Shown: piece by piece, positions 53,879 through 62,756 of the stretch
How the letters are laid out: each line of letters begins with the position of its first letter
Numbering within the stretch: position 1 is the stretch's first letter
Assembly (NCBI RefSeq): GCF_014138435.1
Contig: NZ_JACJIM010000001.1
Span: forward strand, 186,001 to 250,000
Reading direction: 5' to 3'
DNA length: 64,000 nt
From: Methylobacterium fujisawaense
GTDB taxonomy: Bacteria; Pseudomonadota; Alphaproteobacteria; Rhizobiales; Beijerinckiaceae
The notes under the pieces: model-generated
Databases searched by the model: none
What the model was told of the DNA's origin: nothing
The model's input: the letters and a program-made list of their open reading frames with translations, nothing else
Made by a program: the position numbers and the translations under genes

Positions 53879-54484
53879 ATGAGTGCAGCAAGCCCAAAGA
53901 TCCCGGACACGAAATTCCAGGACAAGGCTGCCGATAAGGCGCACGAGCCTTCGATGGAAGAGATCCTCGCGTCGATCCGCAGGATCATCGCCGACGATCA
54001 GGCCGCCAAGCCCGCCGAGACGACGGTCGCGCCGGAGCCCGATGACGTGCTCGACCTCGCTGAGGTCGCCGAGCCGGTGACGCGCCCGCGCGTGGTCGAG
54101 CCGGAGCCGGAGCCGGAACCTGCTCCGGACCTGCTCGATTTCGACGCGATCGACTTCGAGGACCCGGTCGCCGCGGCACCGGAGCCCGATCCGATCCCGG
54201 AACCGCCGGCACCGCCGCGGCCGCAGCCCGTGCTCCAGGCCGTGCGCGCGCCGGAGCCGGAGCCGGAGCGGGAGGCCCTGGTCTCCCCGGCGACCGACGC
54301 CAGCGTCAGCGGCGCGTTCAACCTGCTGGCCCATACGGTGCTGACGCAGAACGCCCGGACCCTGGAGGATCTCGTCAAGGAGATGCTCCGGCCGATGCTG
54401 AAATCCTGGCTCGACGACAACCTGCCGGCCGTGGTCGAGCGCCTCGTGCGCGCCGAGATCGAGCGGGTCTCGCGCGGCCGCTGA
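53879..54484 (+). CDS. popZ: Cell pole-organising protein PopZ (DUF2497)
   Basis: A 201-residue protein with the diagnostic ends of PopZ: an N-terminal helix EPSMEEILASIRRIIADDQA and a C-terminal helical oligomerisation region NARTLEDLVKEMLRPMLK plus LPAVVERLVRAEIERVSRG. Between them lies a long acidic Pro/Glu-rich disordered linker (repeats of PEPEPEP). In alphaproteobacteria PopZ self-assembles at the cell pole and gathers ParB-bound chromosome ends and signalling proteins. The start is ATG 53879 (MSAASPKIPDT). It sits between tolC and valS, an order common in the group. Confidence 0.92.
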   Translation: MSAASPKIPDTKFQDKAADKAHEPSMEEILASIRRIIADDQAAKPAETTVAPEPDDVLDLAEVAEPVTRPRVVEPEPEPEPAPDLLDFDAIDFEDPVAAAPEPDPIPEPPAPPRPQPVLQAVRAPEPEPEREALVSPATDASVSGAFNLLAHTVLTQNARTLEDLVKEMLRPMLKSWLDDNLPAVVERLVRAEIERVSRGR

Positions 54485-54597
54485 GCCGGCGGCCTGGGTA
54501 CGGTGGCCGCGAGCCGCCGTCCGCGTGTTGACGGGAGCGGCGTGACGGTCGAAAGCGGGGCCAACCCCGTTTGGACAAGCGCCGGCCCGTACCCGCG

Positions 54598-57315
54598 ATG
54601 ATGGACAAGACCTTCGAGCCCACCTCCGTCGAGGCGCGGATTTCCGCCGCCTGGGCCGAGGCGGACGCCTTCCGCGCCGGCCGGCCCGAGCGCGCCGGGG
54701 CTCCGCCGTACTGCATCGTGATCCCGCCGCCGAACGTGACGGGCTCGCTGCATATGGGCCACGCCCTCAACAACACCCTGCAGGACATCCTCTGCCGCTT
54801 CGAGCGCATGCGCGGCAAGGACGTGCTCTGGCAGCCGGGGACGGACCATGCCGGCATCGCCACCCAGATGGTGGTCGAGCGGCGGATGATGGAGCATCAG
54901 GAGCCCGGCCGCCGCGAGATCGGCCGCGCGGCCTTCGTCGAGAAGGTCTGGGCCTGGAAGGCGGAATCCGGCGGCGCGATCGTCAACCAGCTGAAGCGGC
55001 TGGGCGCCTCCTGCGACTGGTCCCGCGAGCGCTTCACCATGGACGAGGGCCTGAGCCGGGCCGTCCTCAAGACCTTCGTCGACCTGCACCGGCAGGGCTT
55101 GATCTACCGCGACAAGCGGCTGGTGAACTGGGACCCGAAGTTCCAGACCGCGATCTCGGACCTGGAGGTCCAGCAGATCGAGACGAAGGGCCATCTCTGG
55201 CACTTCGACTATCCGGTCGTCGACGAGACCGGAACCGAGACCGGGGCGGTCATCACGGTGGCGACCACCCGTCCCGAGACGATGCTGGGCGATACCGGCG
55301 TCGCGGTCCATCCCGAGGACGAGCGGTATACGGCGCTGGTCGGCAAGCGCGTGCGCCTGCCGCTGGTCGGGCGGCTGATCCCGATCGTCGCCGACACCTA
55401 CTCGGACCCGGAAAAGGGGACGGGCGCGGTCAAGATCACCCCCGCCCACGACTTCAACGATTTCGATGTCGGCCGCCGCCAGGGGCTCGGCGTGATCAAC
55501 GTCCTCGACCCCGAGGGGCGGATGCTGCTCGAGGGCAATGCGGCCTTCCTCGACGGGACCTCGCCCGAGCCGGAGGCCCTGGCGCTCCACGGCCTCGACC
55601 GGGCGCAGGCCCGCAAGGCGGTGGTCGCGCTGATGGAGGCGCGCGGGCTCCTGCGCGCGACCGAGGCGAACACCCACGCGGTCCCGCACGGCGACCGGTC
55701 CGGCGTGGTCATCGAGCCCTACCTGACCGACCAGTGGTACGTGAACGTCAAGCCGCTCGCGGAGCGCGCCCTCCAGGCGGTGCGCGACGGGCAGACCAAG
55801 TTTGTGCCCGAGAACTACGAGAAGATCTTCTTCCAGTGGCTCACCAACATCGAGCCCTGGTGCATCTCCCGCCAGCTCTGGTGGGGCCACCAGATTCCGG
55901 TCTGGTACGACGCGGAGGGCAGCATCTTCGTCGCCGAGAGCGAGGCGGAAGCGCTGGAAGCGGCCGAGGCGAAGCACGGCCGCTCCGTCGCGCTGACCCG
56001 CGACGAGGATGTCCTCGACACGTGGTTCTCCTCGGCCCTCTGGCCGTTCTCGACCCTCGGCTGGCCGGATTCGACCCCGGAACTCGGCCGCTTCTACCCG
56101 ACCAACACCCTGGTGACCGGCAAGGACATCCTGTTCTTCTGGGTCGCCCGGATGATGATGATGGGCCTGCACCTCACCGACCGGGCCCCCTTCGACACGG
56201 TCTACCTGCACACCCTGGTGCGGGACGCGTCGGGGGCGAAGATGTCGAAGTCGAAGGGCAACGTCGTCGATCCGCTGGAGCTGATCGATCAGGTCGGCGC
56301 CGACGCCCTGCGCTTCACCCTCTGTGCGCTGGCCGTCCAGGGCCGCGACATCAAGCTGTCCACCGACCGGGTCCAGGGCTACCGCAACTTCGCGACCAAG
56401 CTCTGGAACGCCGCCCGCTTCGCCGAGCTGAACGGCTGCCGCCTGGATCCGGCCTTCGATCCGCGCTCCGCCACCGGCGCGATCAACCGCTGGGCGCTCA
56501 CCGAGGCCGCGCGCGCAGTCGACGAGGTCACGGGTGCCCTCGAGGCCTTCCGCTTCAACGACGCCGCGGCGGCCGCCTATCGCTTCGTCTGGAACATCTT
56601 CTGCGACTGGTATCTCGAACTCGCCAAGCCCGTGCTCCAGGGCGAGGGCGTCGACCCCGCGATCCGGGCCGAGACACAGGCGAGCGTGGCGTTCCTGATC
56701 GATCAGGTCGCCAAGCTGCTGCACCCGTTCATGCCGTTCCTCACGGAGGAGCTGTGGGCGATCAAGGGGGCCGAGCTGCCGGAGCGGGGCCTTCTGACCC
56801 TGGCCTCCTGGCCGGACCTCGGCGGCCTCGCCGATGCGGCCGCGGAGGCCGAGGTCGGGTTCGTGGTCGATCTCGTCAGCCAGATCCGCTCGGCGCGGTC
56901 CGAGACCAATGTCCCGGCCGCCGCGCAGATCCCGCTGGTGATGGTCGGCGCGGCCCCGGAGGTCCGGGCGCGGGTGGAGGCATGGCGGGACACGCTGCTG
57001 CGCCTCGCGCGCCTGTCGGACATCACCTTCGCGGAGGCGCCGCCGAAGAACTCGGTTCAGCTGCTGGTGCGCGGGAGCGTCGCCGCACTGCCCCTGGAAG
57101 GCGTCGTCGATCTCGCCGCCGAGGTCGCCCGCCTGAAGAAGGAGCAGGGCAAGGCGCAGGGCGAGATCAAGAAGATCGACGCCAAGCTCGGCAATGCCGA
57201 CTTCGTGGCCCGGGCGCCCGAGGAGATCATCGAGGAGAACCGGGAGCGTCGCGACAGCGAGGCGGCGCGGCTGGTGAAGATCGAGGAGGCTCTGGTCCGG
57301 CTCAGCGGGGACTGA
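54598..57315 (+). CDS. valS: Valyl-tRNA synthetase
   Basis: A 905-residue class I synthetase that charges tRNA-Val. The HIGH motif is in PPPNVTGSLHMGHALNNTLQ, the editing domain holds TTRPETMLGDTGVAVHP, the zinc-less connective region holds EPWCISRQLWWGHQIPVW, and KMSKSKGNVVDPLELIDQ is the KMSKS loop. The C-terminus is the typical coiled-coil arm (LAAEVARLKKEQGKAQGEI). I take ATG 54598 (MMDKTFEPTS); ATG 54601 and TTG 54571 are alternatives. It is followed by a bidirectional hairpin and a convergent small gene. Confidence 0.97.
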   Translation: MMDKTFEPTSVEARISAAWAEADAFRAGRPERAGAPPYCIVIPPPNVTGSLHMGHALNNTLQDILCRFERMRGKDVLWQPGTDHAGIATQMVVERRMMEHQEPGRREIGRAAFVEKVWAWKAESGGAIVNQLKRLGASCDWSRERFTMDEGLSRAVLKTFVDLHRQGLIYRDKRLVNWDPKFQTAISDLEVQQIETKGHLWHFDYPVVDETGTETGAVITVATTRPETMLGDTGVAVHPEDERYTALVGKRVRLPLVGRLIPIVADTYSDPEKGTGAVKITPAHDFNDFDVGRRQGLGVINVLDPEGRMLLEGNAAFLDGTSPEPEALALHGLDRAQARKAVVALMEARGLLRATEANTHAVPHGDRSGVVIEPYLTDQWYVNVKPLAERALQAVRDGQTKFVPENYEKIFFQWLTNIEPWCISRQLWWGHQIPVWYDAEGSIFVAESEAEALEAAEAKHGRSVALTRDEDVLDTWFSSALWPFSTLGWPDSTPELGRFYPTNTLVTGKDILFFWVARMMMMGLHLTDRAPFDTVYLHTLVRDASGAKMSKSKGNVVDPLELIDQVGADALRFTLCALAVQGRDIKLSTDRVQGYRNFATKLWNAARFAELNGCRLDPAFDPRSATGAINRWALTEAARAVDEVTGALEAFRFNDAAAAAYRFVWNIFCDWYLELAKPVLQGEGVDPAIRAETQASVAFLIDQVAKLLHPFMPFLTEELWAIKGAELPERGLLTLASWPDLGGLADAAAEAEVGFVVDLVSQIRSARSETNVPAAAQIPLVMVGAAPEVRARVEAWRDTLLRLARLSDITFAEAPPKNSVQLLVRGSVAALPLEGVVDLAAEVARLKKEQGKAQGEIKKIDAKLGNADFVARAPEEIIEENRERRDSEAARLVKIEEALVRLSGD

Positions 57316-57323
57316 GCGCCCGT

Positions 57324-57344
57324 CCCGGGCCGCTGAGGCCCGGG
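57324..57344. terminator. Hairpin between convergent valS and small secreted gene
   Basis: A perfect 8-bp stem, CCCGGGCC / GGCCCGGG, with a 5-nt GCTGA loop begins 9 nt after the valS stop. No T-tract, but the position between convergent genes suits a two-way terminator. Confidence 0.6.
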
Positions 57345-57400
57345 CTCGGCGCCCTGCGCCGGCGGGACCGGCAGCGCGCCGTCACCCGGACGGCCAAGCG

Positions 57401-57766
57401 TCAGCGGCGGGTGCCGAGGGTGCCGGTGAAGGCCCGCGGCCCGGCCCAGTTGGCGGCCGACGCGTCGTTCGGGCTCCAGAACCCGTCCTGCGACGCGGCC
57501 CGCGGATGCGTGGAATAGTCCGGCGGAACATAGCCGCCGGCCTGGTTCCAGTAGCCGGGCCGCAGGTGGGGCGCCGACTTGGCGGTGCGATCGTCGCCGG
57601 GGCGGCGCGTATCGACCCCGTATGTCCTCTTGGACCCGCCGCGCGGCGCGTGATCTGCCACGGCGGGCTTCGCGTCAAAGTAGTCGCGGTAATCCGCGTA
57701 CGAGTCGGCCGCCAGCGCGCCGACAGTCGGCCCGAAGAACATGGCGGCGGCCAACAGCGTCTTCAT
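57401..57766 (-). CDS. Small secreted protein of unknown function
   Basis: A 121-residue protein with a clear signal peptide (MKTLLAAAMFFGPTVGALAA) and a mature part of about 100 residues that is polar, low in cysteine and aromatic-rich (ADSYADYRDYFDAKPAV, PGYWNQAGGYVPPDYS, QDGFWSPNDASAANWAGP). ATG 57766 has an AGGGG site 6 nt upstream, so the start is firm. No family was recognised. It is likely periplasmic. It is convergent with valS and divergent from the Do-family protease. Confidence 0.72.
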   Translation of the reverse strand: MKTLLAAAMFFGPTVGALAADSYADYRDYFDAKPAVADHAPRGGSKRTYGVDTRRPGDDRTAKSAPHLRPGYWNQAGGYVPPDYSTHPRAASQDGFWSPNDASAANWAGPRAFTGTLGTRR

Positions 57767-58093
57767 TGCAATCCCCTCTGCCTGAACACTGGGATCGAGC
57801 AACGCCGAAACTTATGCCGGCCTGCCGAACTCAGCGGGATTTAAGGCCGACCCTCGGAAATCGCGGTGTCGGACAGCACAGGCCTGGGCCTGTCCCGTGC
57901 CGCATCGAGGCGTCGCACTCTTCCGATCGCAGGCCACCGCCGGGATCGCGATGGGGCTCCGCGACCGCTTGGCCACCTGTCCAAACGGTAATCTGACCGC
58001 CACGCCCGGGTCAGGCGGCGCTCTCTAGACAGATCCCATCGACGGCCGCGACCGCAGGCGTCGTCCCGATCAGTTTCGAGAGGTTGAGCCCCC
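57767..58093. other. Intergenic region upstream of the Do-family protease
   Basis: A 327-bp spacer with divergent promoters for the small secreted gene and the protease. A palindrome ACAGGCC-TG-GGCCTGT occurs at 57878-57893, and GGACA/TGTCC ends flank it. It may be an operator or a structured leader. No gene is supported. Confidence 0.42.
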
Positions 58094-59620
58094 ATGACCG
58101 AGACCCGTCCCACTGGCCGCACCTCGCGCCGCGCCCTCGCCTCCGTGGCGGCGGCGGCGCTGATCGCCGGCGGTGCCATTGGCAGCGGCTATCTGCCGAG
58201 TGCGACTCCGGCCTACGCGCAGGCCCTTCCGAAATCCCCGATCGAGGCCCCCGAGCATCCGCCGGGCTCGTTCGCCGGCATCGTCAACAAGGTGAAGCCG
58301 GGCGTCGTCTCGGTGAAGGTCAAGCTCGACGACTCCGCGAGCAGCGACGACGATGACGGCCCGAGCCAGGGCCGCAACCTTCAGAATGTGCCGCCGCAGC
58401 TGCGCGAGTTCTTCAAGCGCTTCGGCCAGAACGGCCCCGGCGGGATGCAGCCCCAGCGCCAGGGTCCGCGCGGCGCGGTCGGCTCCGGCTTCATCATCTC
58501 GGCCGACGGCTACGTGGTCACCAACAACCACGTCGTCGATCACGCCAAGACCGTGCAGGTGACCCTGGACGACGGCCGCACCCTCGACGCGAAGGTCATC
58601 GGCAAGGATCCCAAGACCGACGTCGCTCTGCTGAAGATCACCGAGGGCTCGAACTTCCCCTACGTGCAGTTCGGCAAATCCGCGCCTCAGGTCGGCGACT
58701 GGGTTGTGGCGATCGGTAACCCCTTCGGCCTCGGCGGCACCGTGACCGCCGGCATCGTCTCGGCCCGCGGCCGCGACATCGGCGCCGGTCCGTACGACGA
58801 CTTCCTGCAGATCGACGCGCCCATCAACAAGGGCAACTCAGGCGGCCCGACCTTCAACGTCAACGGCGAGGTCGTCGGCGTCAACACCGCCATCGCGTCC
58901 CCGTCGGGCGGCAGCGTCGGCCTCGCCTTCGCGATCCCGGCCGAGACCGTTCAGGCGGTGGTCGATCAGCTCCGGACCGACGGCAAGGTCGCCCGCGGCT
59001 ACCTGGGCGTCCAGATCCAGCCCGTGACGCAGGACATCGCCGAGGGCCTGGGCCTCGACAAGGCCAAGGGGGCGCTCGTCGACCATGCCGAGAACGGCAC
59101 CCCCGCGGCCAAGGCCGGGCTGAAGGCCGGTGACGTGATCGAGAAGGTCAACGGCGACACGGTGGACAGCGCCCGCGAGCTGTCGCGCAGGATCGCCGGC
59201 ATGAAGCCCGGCGCCAAGGTCGAGCTGAGCTACCTGCGCGGCGGCAAGTCCGACACCGCCACGGTGACGCTGGGCACGATGCCGACCGACGGCACGAAGA
59301 TGGCGAGCCGTGACGAGGATTCGAGCAACGGCCAGCCGCGGCTCGGCCTGCAGCTCGCTCCGGCCGGCGATGTCGGCCTGTCGGATCAGGGTGTCGCGGT
59401 GGTGCAGGTCGATCCCGACGGGCCGGCTGCCGCCAAGGGTATCGAGGCAGGTGACGTGATCCTCGATGTCGGCGGCCAGAGCGTGTCCCGTCCGTCGGAT
59501 GTGGCGACGCAGATCCGGGCGGCCGAGTCGAGCGGACGCAAGGCCGTGCTGATGCGGGTGAAGAGCGGCAAGGGCCAGACCCGGTTCGTGGCGGTCTCGC
59601 TCAACAAGAAGGACGGCTGA
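58094..59620 (+). CDS. Do-family serine protease (DegP/MucD-like)
   Basis: A 508-residue periplasmic protease-chaperone. A leader with RRALASVAAAALIAGGAIGS is followed by a trypsin-like domain with the triad His in VVTNNHVVDHAKT, Asp in PKTDVALLKI and Ser in NKGNSGGPTFN, then two PDZ domains (GYLGVQIQPVTQDIAEGLGL and, after a short linker, RLGLQLAPAGDVGLSDQGVA). The insertion with DSASSDDDDGPSQGRN near the N-terminus is polar and probably flexible. It degrades or holds misfolded envelope proteins. It is convergent with hpnG through a strong hairpin. Confidence 0.95.
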   Translation: MTETRPTGRTSRRALASVAAAALIAGGAIGSGYLPSATPAYAQALPKSPIEAPEHPPGSFAGIVNKVKPGVVSVKVKLDDSASSDDDDGPSQGRNLQNVPPQLREFFKRFGQNGPGGMQPQRQGPRGAVGSGFIISADGYVVTNNHVVDHAKTVQVTLDDGRTLDAKVIGKDPKTDVALLKITEGSNFPYVQFGKSAPQVGDWVVAIGNPFGLGGTVTAGIVSARGRDIGAGPYDDFLQIDAPINKGNSGGPTFNVNGEVVGVNTAIASPSGGSVGLAFAIPAETVQAVVDQLRTDGKVARGYLGVQIQPVTQDIAEGLGLDKAKGALVDHAENGTPAAKAGLKAGDVIEKVNGDTVDSARELSRRIAGMKPGAKVELSYLRGGKSDTATVTLGTMPTDGTKMASRDEDSSNGQPRLGLQLAPAGDVGLSDQGVAVVQVDPDGPAAAKGIEAGDVILDVGGQSVSRPSDVATQIRAAESSGRKAVLMRVKSGKGQTRFVAVSLNKKDG

Positions 59621-59634
59621 GGCCGGCTCCTCCC

Positions 59635-59658
59635 GGCGCGGGGCCCCTCCCCCGCGCC
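59635..59658. terminator. Hairpin between convergent protease and hpnG
   Basis: A perfect 9-bp stem, GGCGCGGGG / CCCCGCGCC, with a 6-nt loop begins 14 nt after the protease stop. It can form on both strands. No T-tract follows. Confidence 0.6.
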
Positions 59659-59795
59659 GCCGCGTGGTGACCTCCGACTGGCGCCGGGCGAACAGGCCGG
59701 CGCCTTTTGTCGTCCCTCACGATGGTCCTGGCGCGCACTGGGAAGCGAGAAACCGGCCTGCTTCGCGTCCGCTGGCAGAAACGGGCTCTGACGTC

Positions 59796-60494
59796 TCAGC
59801 GCTCCGCAGCCGGTATTCCCAGCCCCGGTCCGAGCCGGGCGCGACAGCGTCCGAGCGACGCGAAGGCCGCATTGGAGTCACGGGCCAACCGCATCAGGTC
59901 CCCCAGCCGTGCCCGGCCGCGGGCGAAGGCGAAGAACACCGCCGCAATGTCGGGTTCGCCGTCCGCCGTGAGCGCCTGTGCGGCGAAGGCGGGCAGCGCC
60001 TGACCGGCCGGATCGCAGATCACGCGCAGCGCCGCGAAGGGCACGCCGTGCCGGCCCGCGAAGGACGCAGCCACGTGCGATTCCATGTCGACGGCGGCCG
60101 CGCCGGAGGTGGCCCGCAGATCGGTCTTGCCCTCGACGGAGAGCACGGCCGTATCGACACCGGCCAGATCGGCGGCGATCACCCGCGCGCCGGAACCGGA
60201 CAGGAGATTGAGGAGCGCCGCCGAGAGGTCGAGATCGGCGGCACGCCGCCCGTCTTCGCTCACCACGCCGGTACCGACGACGACGTCACCCGGCTTGAGG
60301 GAGGGATCGAGGCCCCCCGCGATGCCGAAGCTCACAACCGCCCGGCAGCCGGCGGAGACGCGCGCGTCGAGGAGGTGACGCAGGCGATGCGGGTTGCCGC
60401 CGGCCCCCACCGCCTCGACCCCCTCCCCCGCCGCCATGCGGCGCTCGCGGGCGAGGCCGGTGACGGCCAGGACGGGTGCGGTAGGATCGATCAT
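59796..60494 (-). CDS. hpnG: Hopanoid-associated phosphorylase HpnG
   Basis: A 232-residue nucleoside phosphorylase fold. VLAVTGLARERRMAAGEGVE at the N-terminus, VVSFGIAGGLDPSLKPGDVVVG and the base/ribose-site segment AAVDMESHVAASFAGRHGVP are visible. HpnG removes adenine from adenosylhopane to give ribosylhopane, a step to extended hopanoids. The start ATG 60494 (MIDPTAPVLAV) fits the family; the frame to 60620 is ignored. It follows shc on the same strand, 222 bp downstream with a perfect hairpin in the gap, so it may be read through at a reduced level. Confidence 0.88.
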   Translation of the reverse strand: MIDPTAPVLAVTGLARERRMAAGEGVEAVGAGGNPHRLRHLLDARVSAGCRAVVSFGIAGGLDPSLKPGDVVVGTGVVSEDGRRAADLDLSAALLNLLSGSGARVIAADLAGVDTAVLSVEGKTDLRATSGAAAVDMESHVAASFAGRHGVPFAALRVICDPAGQALPAFAAQALTADGEPDIAAVFFAFARGRARLGDLMRLARDSNAAFASLGRCRARLGPGLGIPAAER

Positions 60495-60685
60495 GGCCCG
60501 CTGGTGGACCAGTCCGGCCAGGTCCGCAAGCCGGCGCGGACGTCGCGGCGGCGTCTGGGCCGGCTCCGGCGCGGAACGCGGTTCGCCCGGTCCCGCGGGG
60601 TCGCTGTCTGAGGAGGCCACGTCTGGAATACCGGGCTCGCAGATCGGTCGTCGGAACGGTCGAACGCGCTGCGATCCGGCGAGGC

Positions 60686-60710
60686 GCGGCCGGCCCTGCG
60701 GGCCGGCCGC
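60686..60710 (-). terminator. Perfect hairpin between shc and hpnG
   Basis: An 11-bp perfect stem, GCGGCCGGCCC / GGGCCGGCCGC, around a 3-nt loop begins 6 nt after the shc stop on the minus strand. No T-tract. It may be an attenuator or stabilise the shc mRNA 3' end. Confidence 0.5.
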
Positions 60711-60716
60711 AGGCCG

Positions 60717-62714
60717 TCACATGCCGAACTGGACGCGCCGGCTGTTGCCGCGCTTGAGGTTGCGGAAGCGCGCCATCGCCCAGAGCGGGAAGAACTTCGG
60801 GTAACCATGATACCGCAGGTAGAACACCCGCGGGAAGCCCGTGGCCGTGTAGCGCTCTTCCTTCCAGAACCCGTCCGCGCCCTGCGTGCGGGTGAGGAAG
60901 TTGATGCCCCGGGTGACGGCCGGATCGTCGACCGCGCCGGCCGCCATCAGGGCGAGCAGCGCCCAGGCGGTCTGCGAGGCGGTGGACGAACCGGGCTCGA
61001 AGGCCGGGTCGATCTTGTACGAGGAAGCGTCCTCACCCCAGCCGCCATCCGGGTTCTGGATCCGGATCAGCCAGTTCACCGCCCGCTGGATGCGGGGATC
61101 GGCGGGATCGACACCCGCGGCGTTGAGGGCGCAGAGCACCGACCACGTGCCGTAGATGAAGTTCATGCCCCAGCGGCCGTACCAGGATCCGTCCTCTTCC
61201 TGGTCGTTCAGGAGGTAGTTCACGCCGCGGTCTAGGGCGCGGGAGGTCTCCCGGGTCTCGCCGAGCTGGGCCAGCATGCCGACCACGCGGGCGGTCACAT
61301 CCGCGGTCGGCGGATCGAGCAGCGCGCCGTGATCCGAGAACGGGATGTGGTTGAGGTACATGTGGTTGTTGTCGGCGTCGAACGCCGCCCAGCCGCCGTC
61401 CTCCGACTGCAGCCCCTCGACCCATTCGCGGGCGCGGGCGATGGAGACCTTGTAGTCCGGCATGCCGGCGACCAGACCGTGCTGGCGCATGGCCCGGTCC
61501 ATCGCCATCACCACCACGGCGGTGTCGTCGAGGTCGGGATAATGGGCGTTGGCGTACTGGAATGCCCAGCCGCCCGGCCGGACCTTCGGCTTGCGGGCCG
61601 CCCAGTCCCCGACGATGTCGAGCACCTGCCGGGGCTTCAGCCAGTCGAGCCCGGCGCGGGCCTGGGCCTCGGCCTCGGGGCCGCCGGCTTCCAGGAGCGC
61701 GTGGCTCGCCAGCGCCGTATCCCAGACCGGCGAGACGCAGGGCTGGACATAGGCCTCGTCGGCCTTCTCGACGACGAGCTTCTCGATGGCGTCGCAGGCG
61801 ACGCGGACCTGCGGGTGATCGGGCCGGTAGCCCATCACCTCGTACATCAGCACCGAATTGACCATGGCGGGGAAGATGGCGCCCAGGCCGTCCTCGCCGT
61901 TCAGGCGCTCGCTCACCCAGGCACGGGCCATTTCCATGGCCCGCTGGCGGCTCTTGCGCGGCAGGTGGTTCTCGACCCGCTGGAGCACCCGGTCGATGAA
62001 GCCGAAGATCGGGGTCCAGGGCCAGGTGGCATGGGGCGAACCCGGCCACGAGCGGACGCTCTCCGGCGGCGTGATGAACAGCTCCTGCACGCTGATGCCC
62101 CGCGGGTTGCGGGCCCGGGGCTTGGTCGCCTGGAGCACGAACAGCGGCACCACGGTGGTGCGAGCCCAATAGCTGATCTTGTCGAGGTGGAAGGGGAACC
62201 ACTTCGGCAGGAACATCACCTCGACCGGCATCACCGGCACGGCGCGCCACGGCACCTCGCCGTAGAGCGCCAGCATGAAGCGGGTGAAGACATTGGCGTT
62301 GGCCGCGCCGCCGCGGGACAGGATGCCCTCGCGCGCCCGGCGCATATGCGGCGCCTCGATGTCGTCGCCGATCATCTTCAGGGCGAAATACGCCTTGACC
62401 GTGCAGCTCATGTCGAACGGCCCCTCGTGGACGAGGGCCCAGCCGCCGTGACGGCCCTGGGTGCGCCGCAGGTAGGTGCCGATCTTGGCCTCGAGGTCGC
62501 CGGGGACCTGCGTGCCGCGGAAGTGGTGGAACAGGATGTACTCGGACGGGATGGTGGCATCCGCCTCGAGCTCGAAGCAGATATGCCCGTCGTCATGCGC
62601 CAGGTCGGTCAGCGCGCGCGTCGCCTGTGCCACGCCGCGCTCGACGTCCTCGAGCGCGATCCCCTGCGTCTTGGAGCGCTGCAGCGCCTCGACTTTGCTT
62701 ACGGCCTCTCTCAT
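60717..62714 (-). CDS. shc: Squalene-hopene cyclase
   Basis: A 665-residue monotopic membrane enzyme that cyclises squalene to hopene and hopanol. The catalytic DXDDTA motif is in HYPDLDDTAVVVMAM. Several QW motifs are visible (QGRHGGWALVHEG, QSEDGGWAAFDADN, QEEDGSWYGRWGMN, QNPDGGWGED and QGADGFWKEERY). The last helices end PLWAMARFRNLKRG. ATG 62714 (MREAVSKVEALQRS) has GAGGACT upstream; ATG 62753 is a longer but weaker alternative. It lies 42 nt downstream of hpnE and upstream of hpnG, the known hopanoid gene order. Confidence 0.97.
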   Translation of the reverse strand: MREAVSKVEALQRSKTQGIALEDVERGVAQATRALTDLAHDDGHICFELEADATIPSEYILFHHFRGTQVPGDLEAKIGTYLRRTQGRHGGWALVHEGPFDMSCTVKAYFALKMIGDDIEAPHMRRAREGILSRGGAANANVFTRFMLALYGEVPWRAVPVMPVEVMFLPKWFPFHLDKISYWARTTVVPLFVLQATKPRARNPRGISVQELFITPPESVRSWPGSPHATWPWTPIFGFIDRVLQRVENHLPRKSRQRAMEMARAWVSERLNGEDGLGAIFPAMVNSVLMYEVMGYRPDHPQVRVACDAIEKLVVEKADEAYVQPCVSPVWDTALASHALLEAGGPEAEAQARAGLDWLKPRQVLDIVGDWAARKPKVRPGGWAFQYANAHYPDLDDTAVVVMAMDRAMRQHGLVAGMPDYKVSIARAREWVEGLQSEDGGWAAFDADNNHMYLNHIPFSDHGALLDPPTADVTARVVGMLAQLGETRETSRALDRGVNYLLNDQEEDGSWYGRWGMNFIYGTWSVLCALNAAGVDPADPRIQRAVNWLIRIQNPDGGWGEDASSYKIDPAFEPGSSTASQTAWALLALMAAGAVDDPAVTRGINFLTRTQGADGFWKEERYTATGFPRVFYLRYHGYPKFFPLWAMARFRNLKRGNSRRVQFGM

Positions 62715-62756
62715 AGTCCTCGCCTCGAACGACCGCCTCGCGGCGGACGCCATGCC

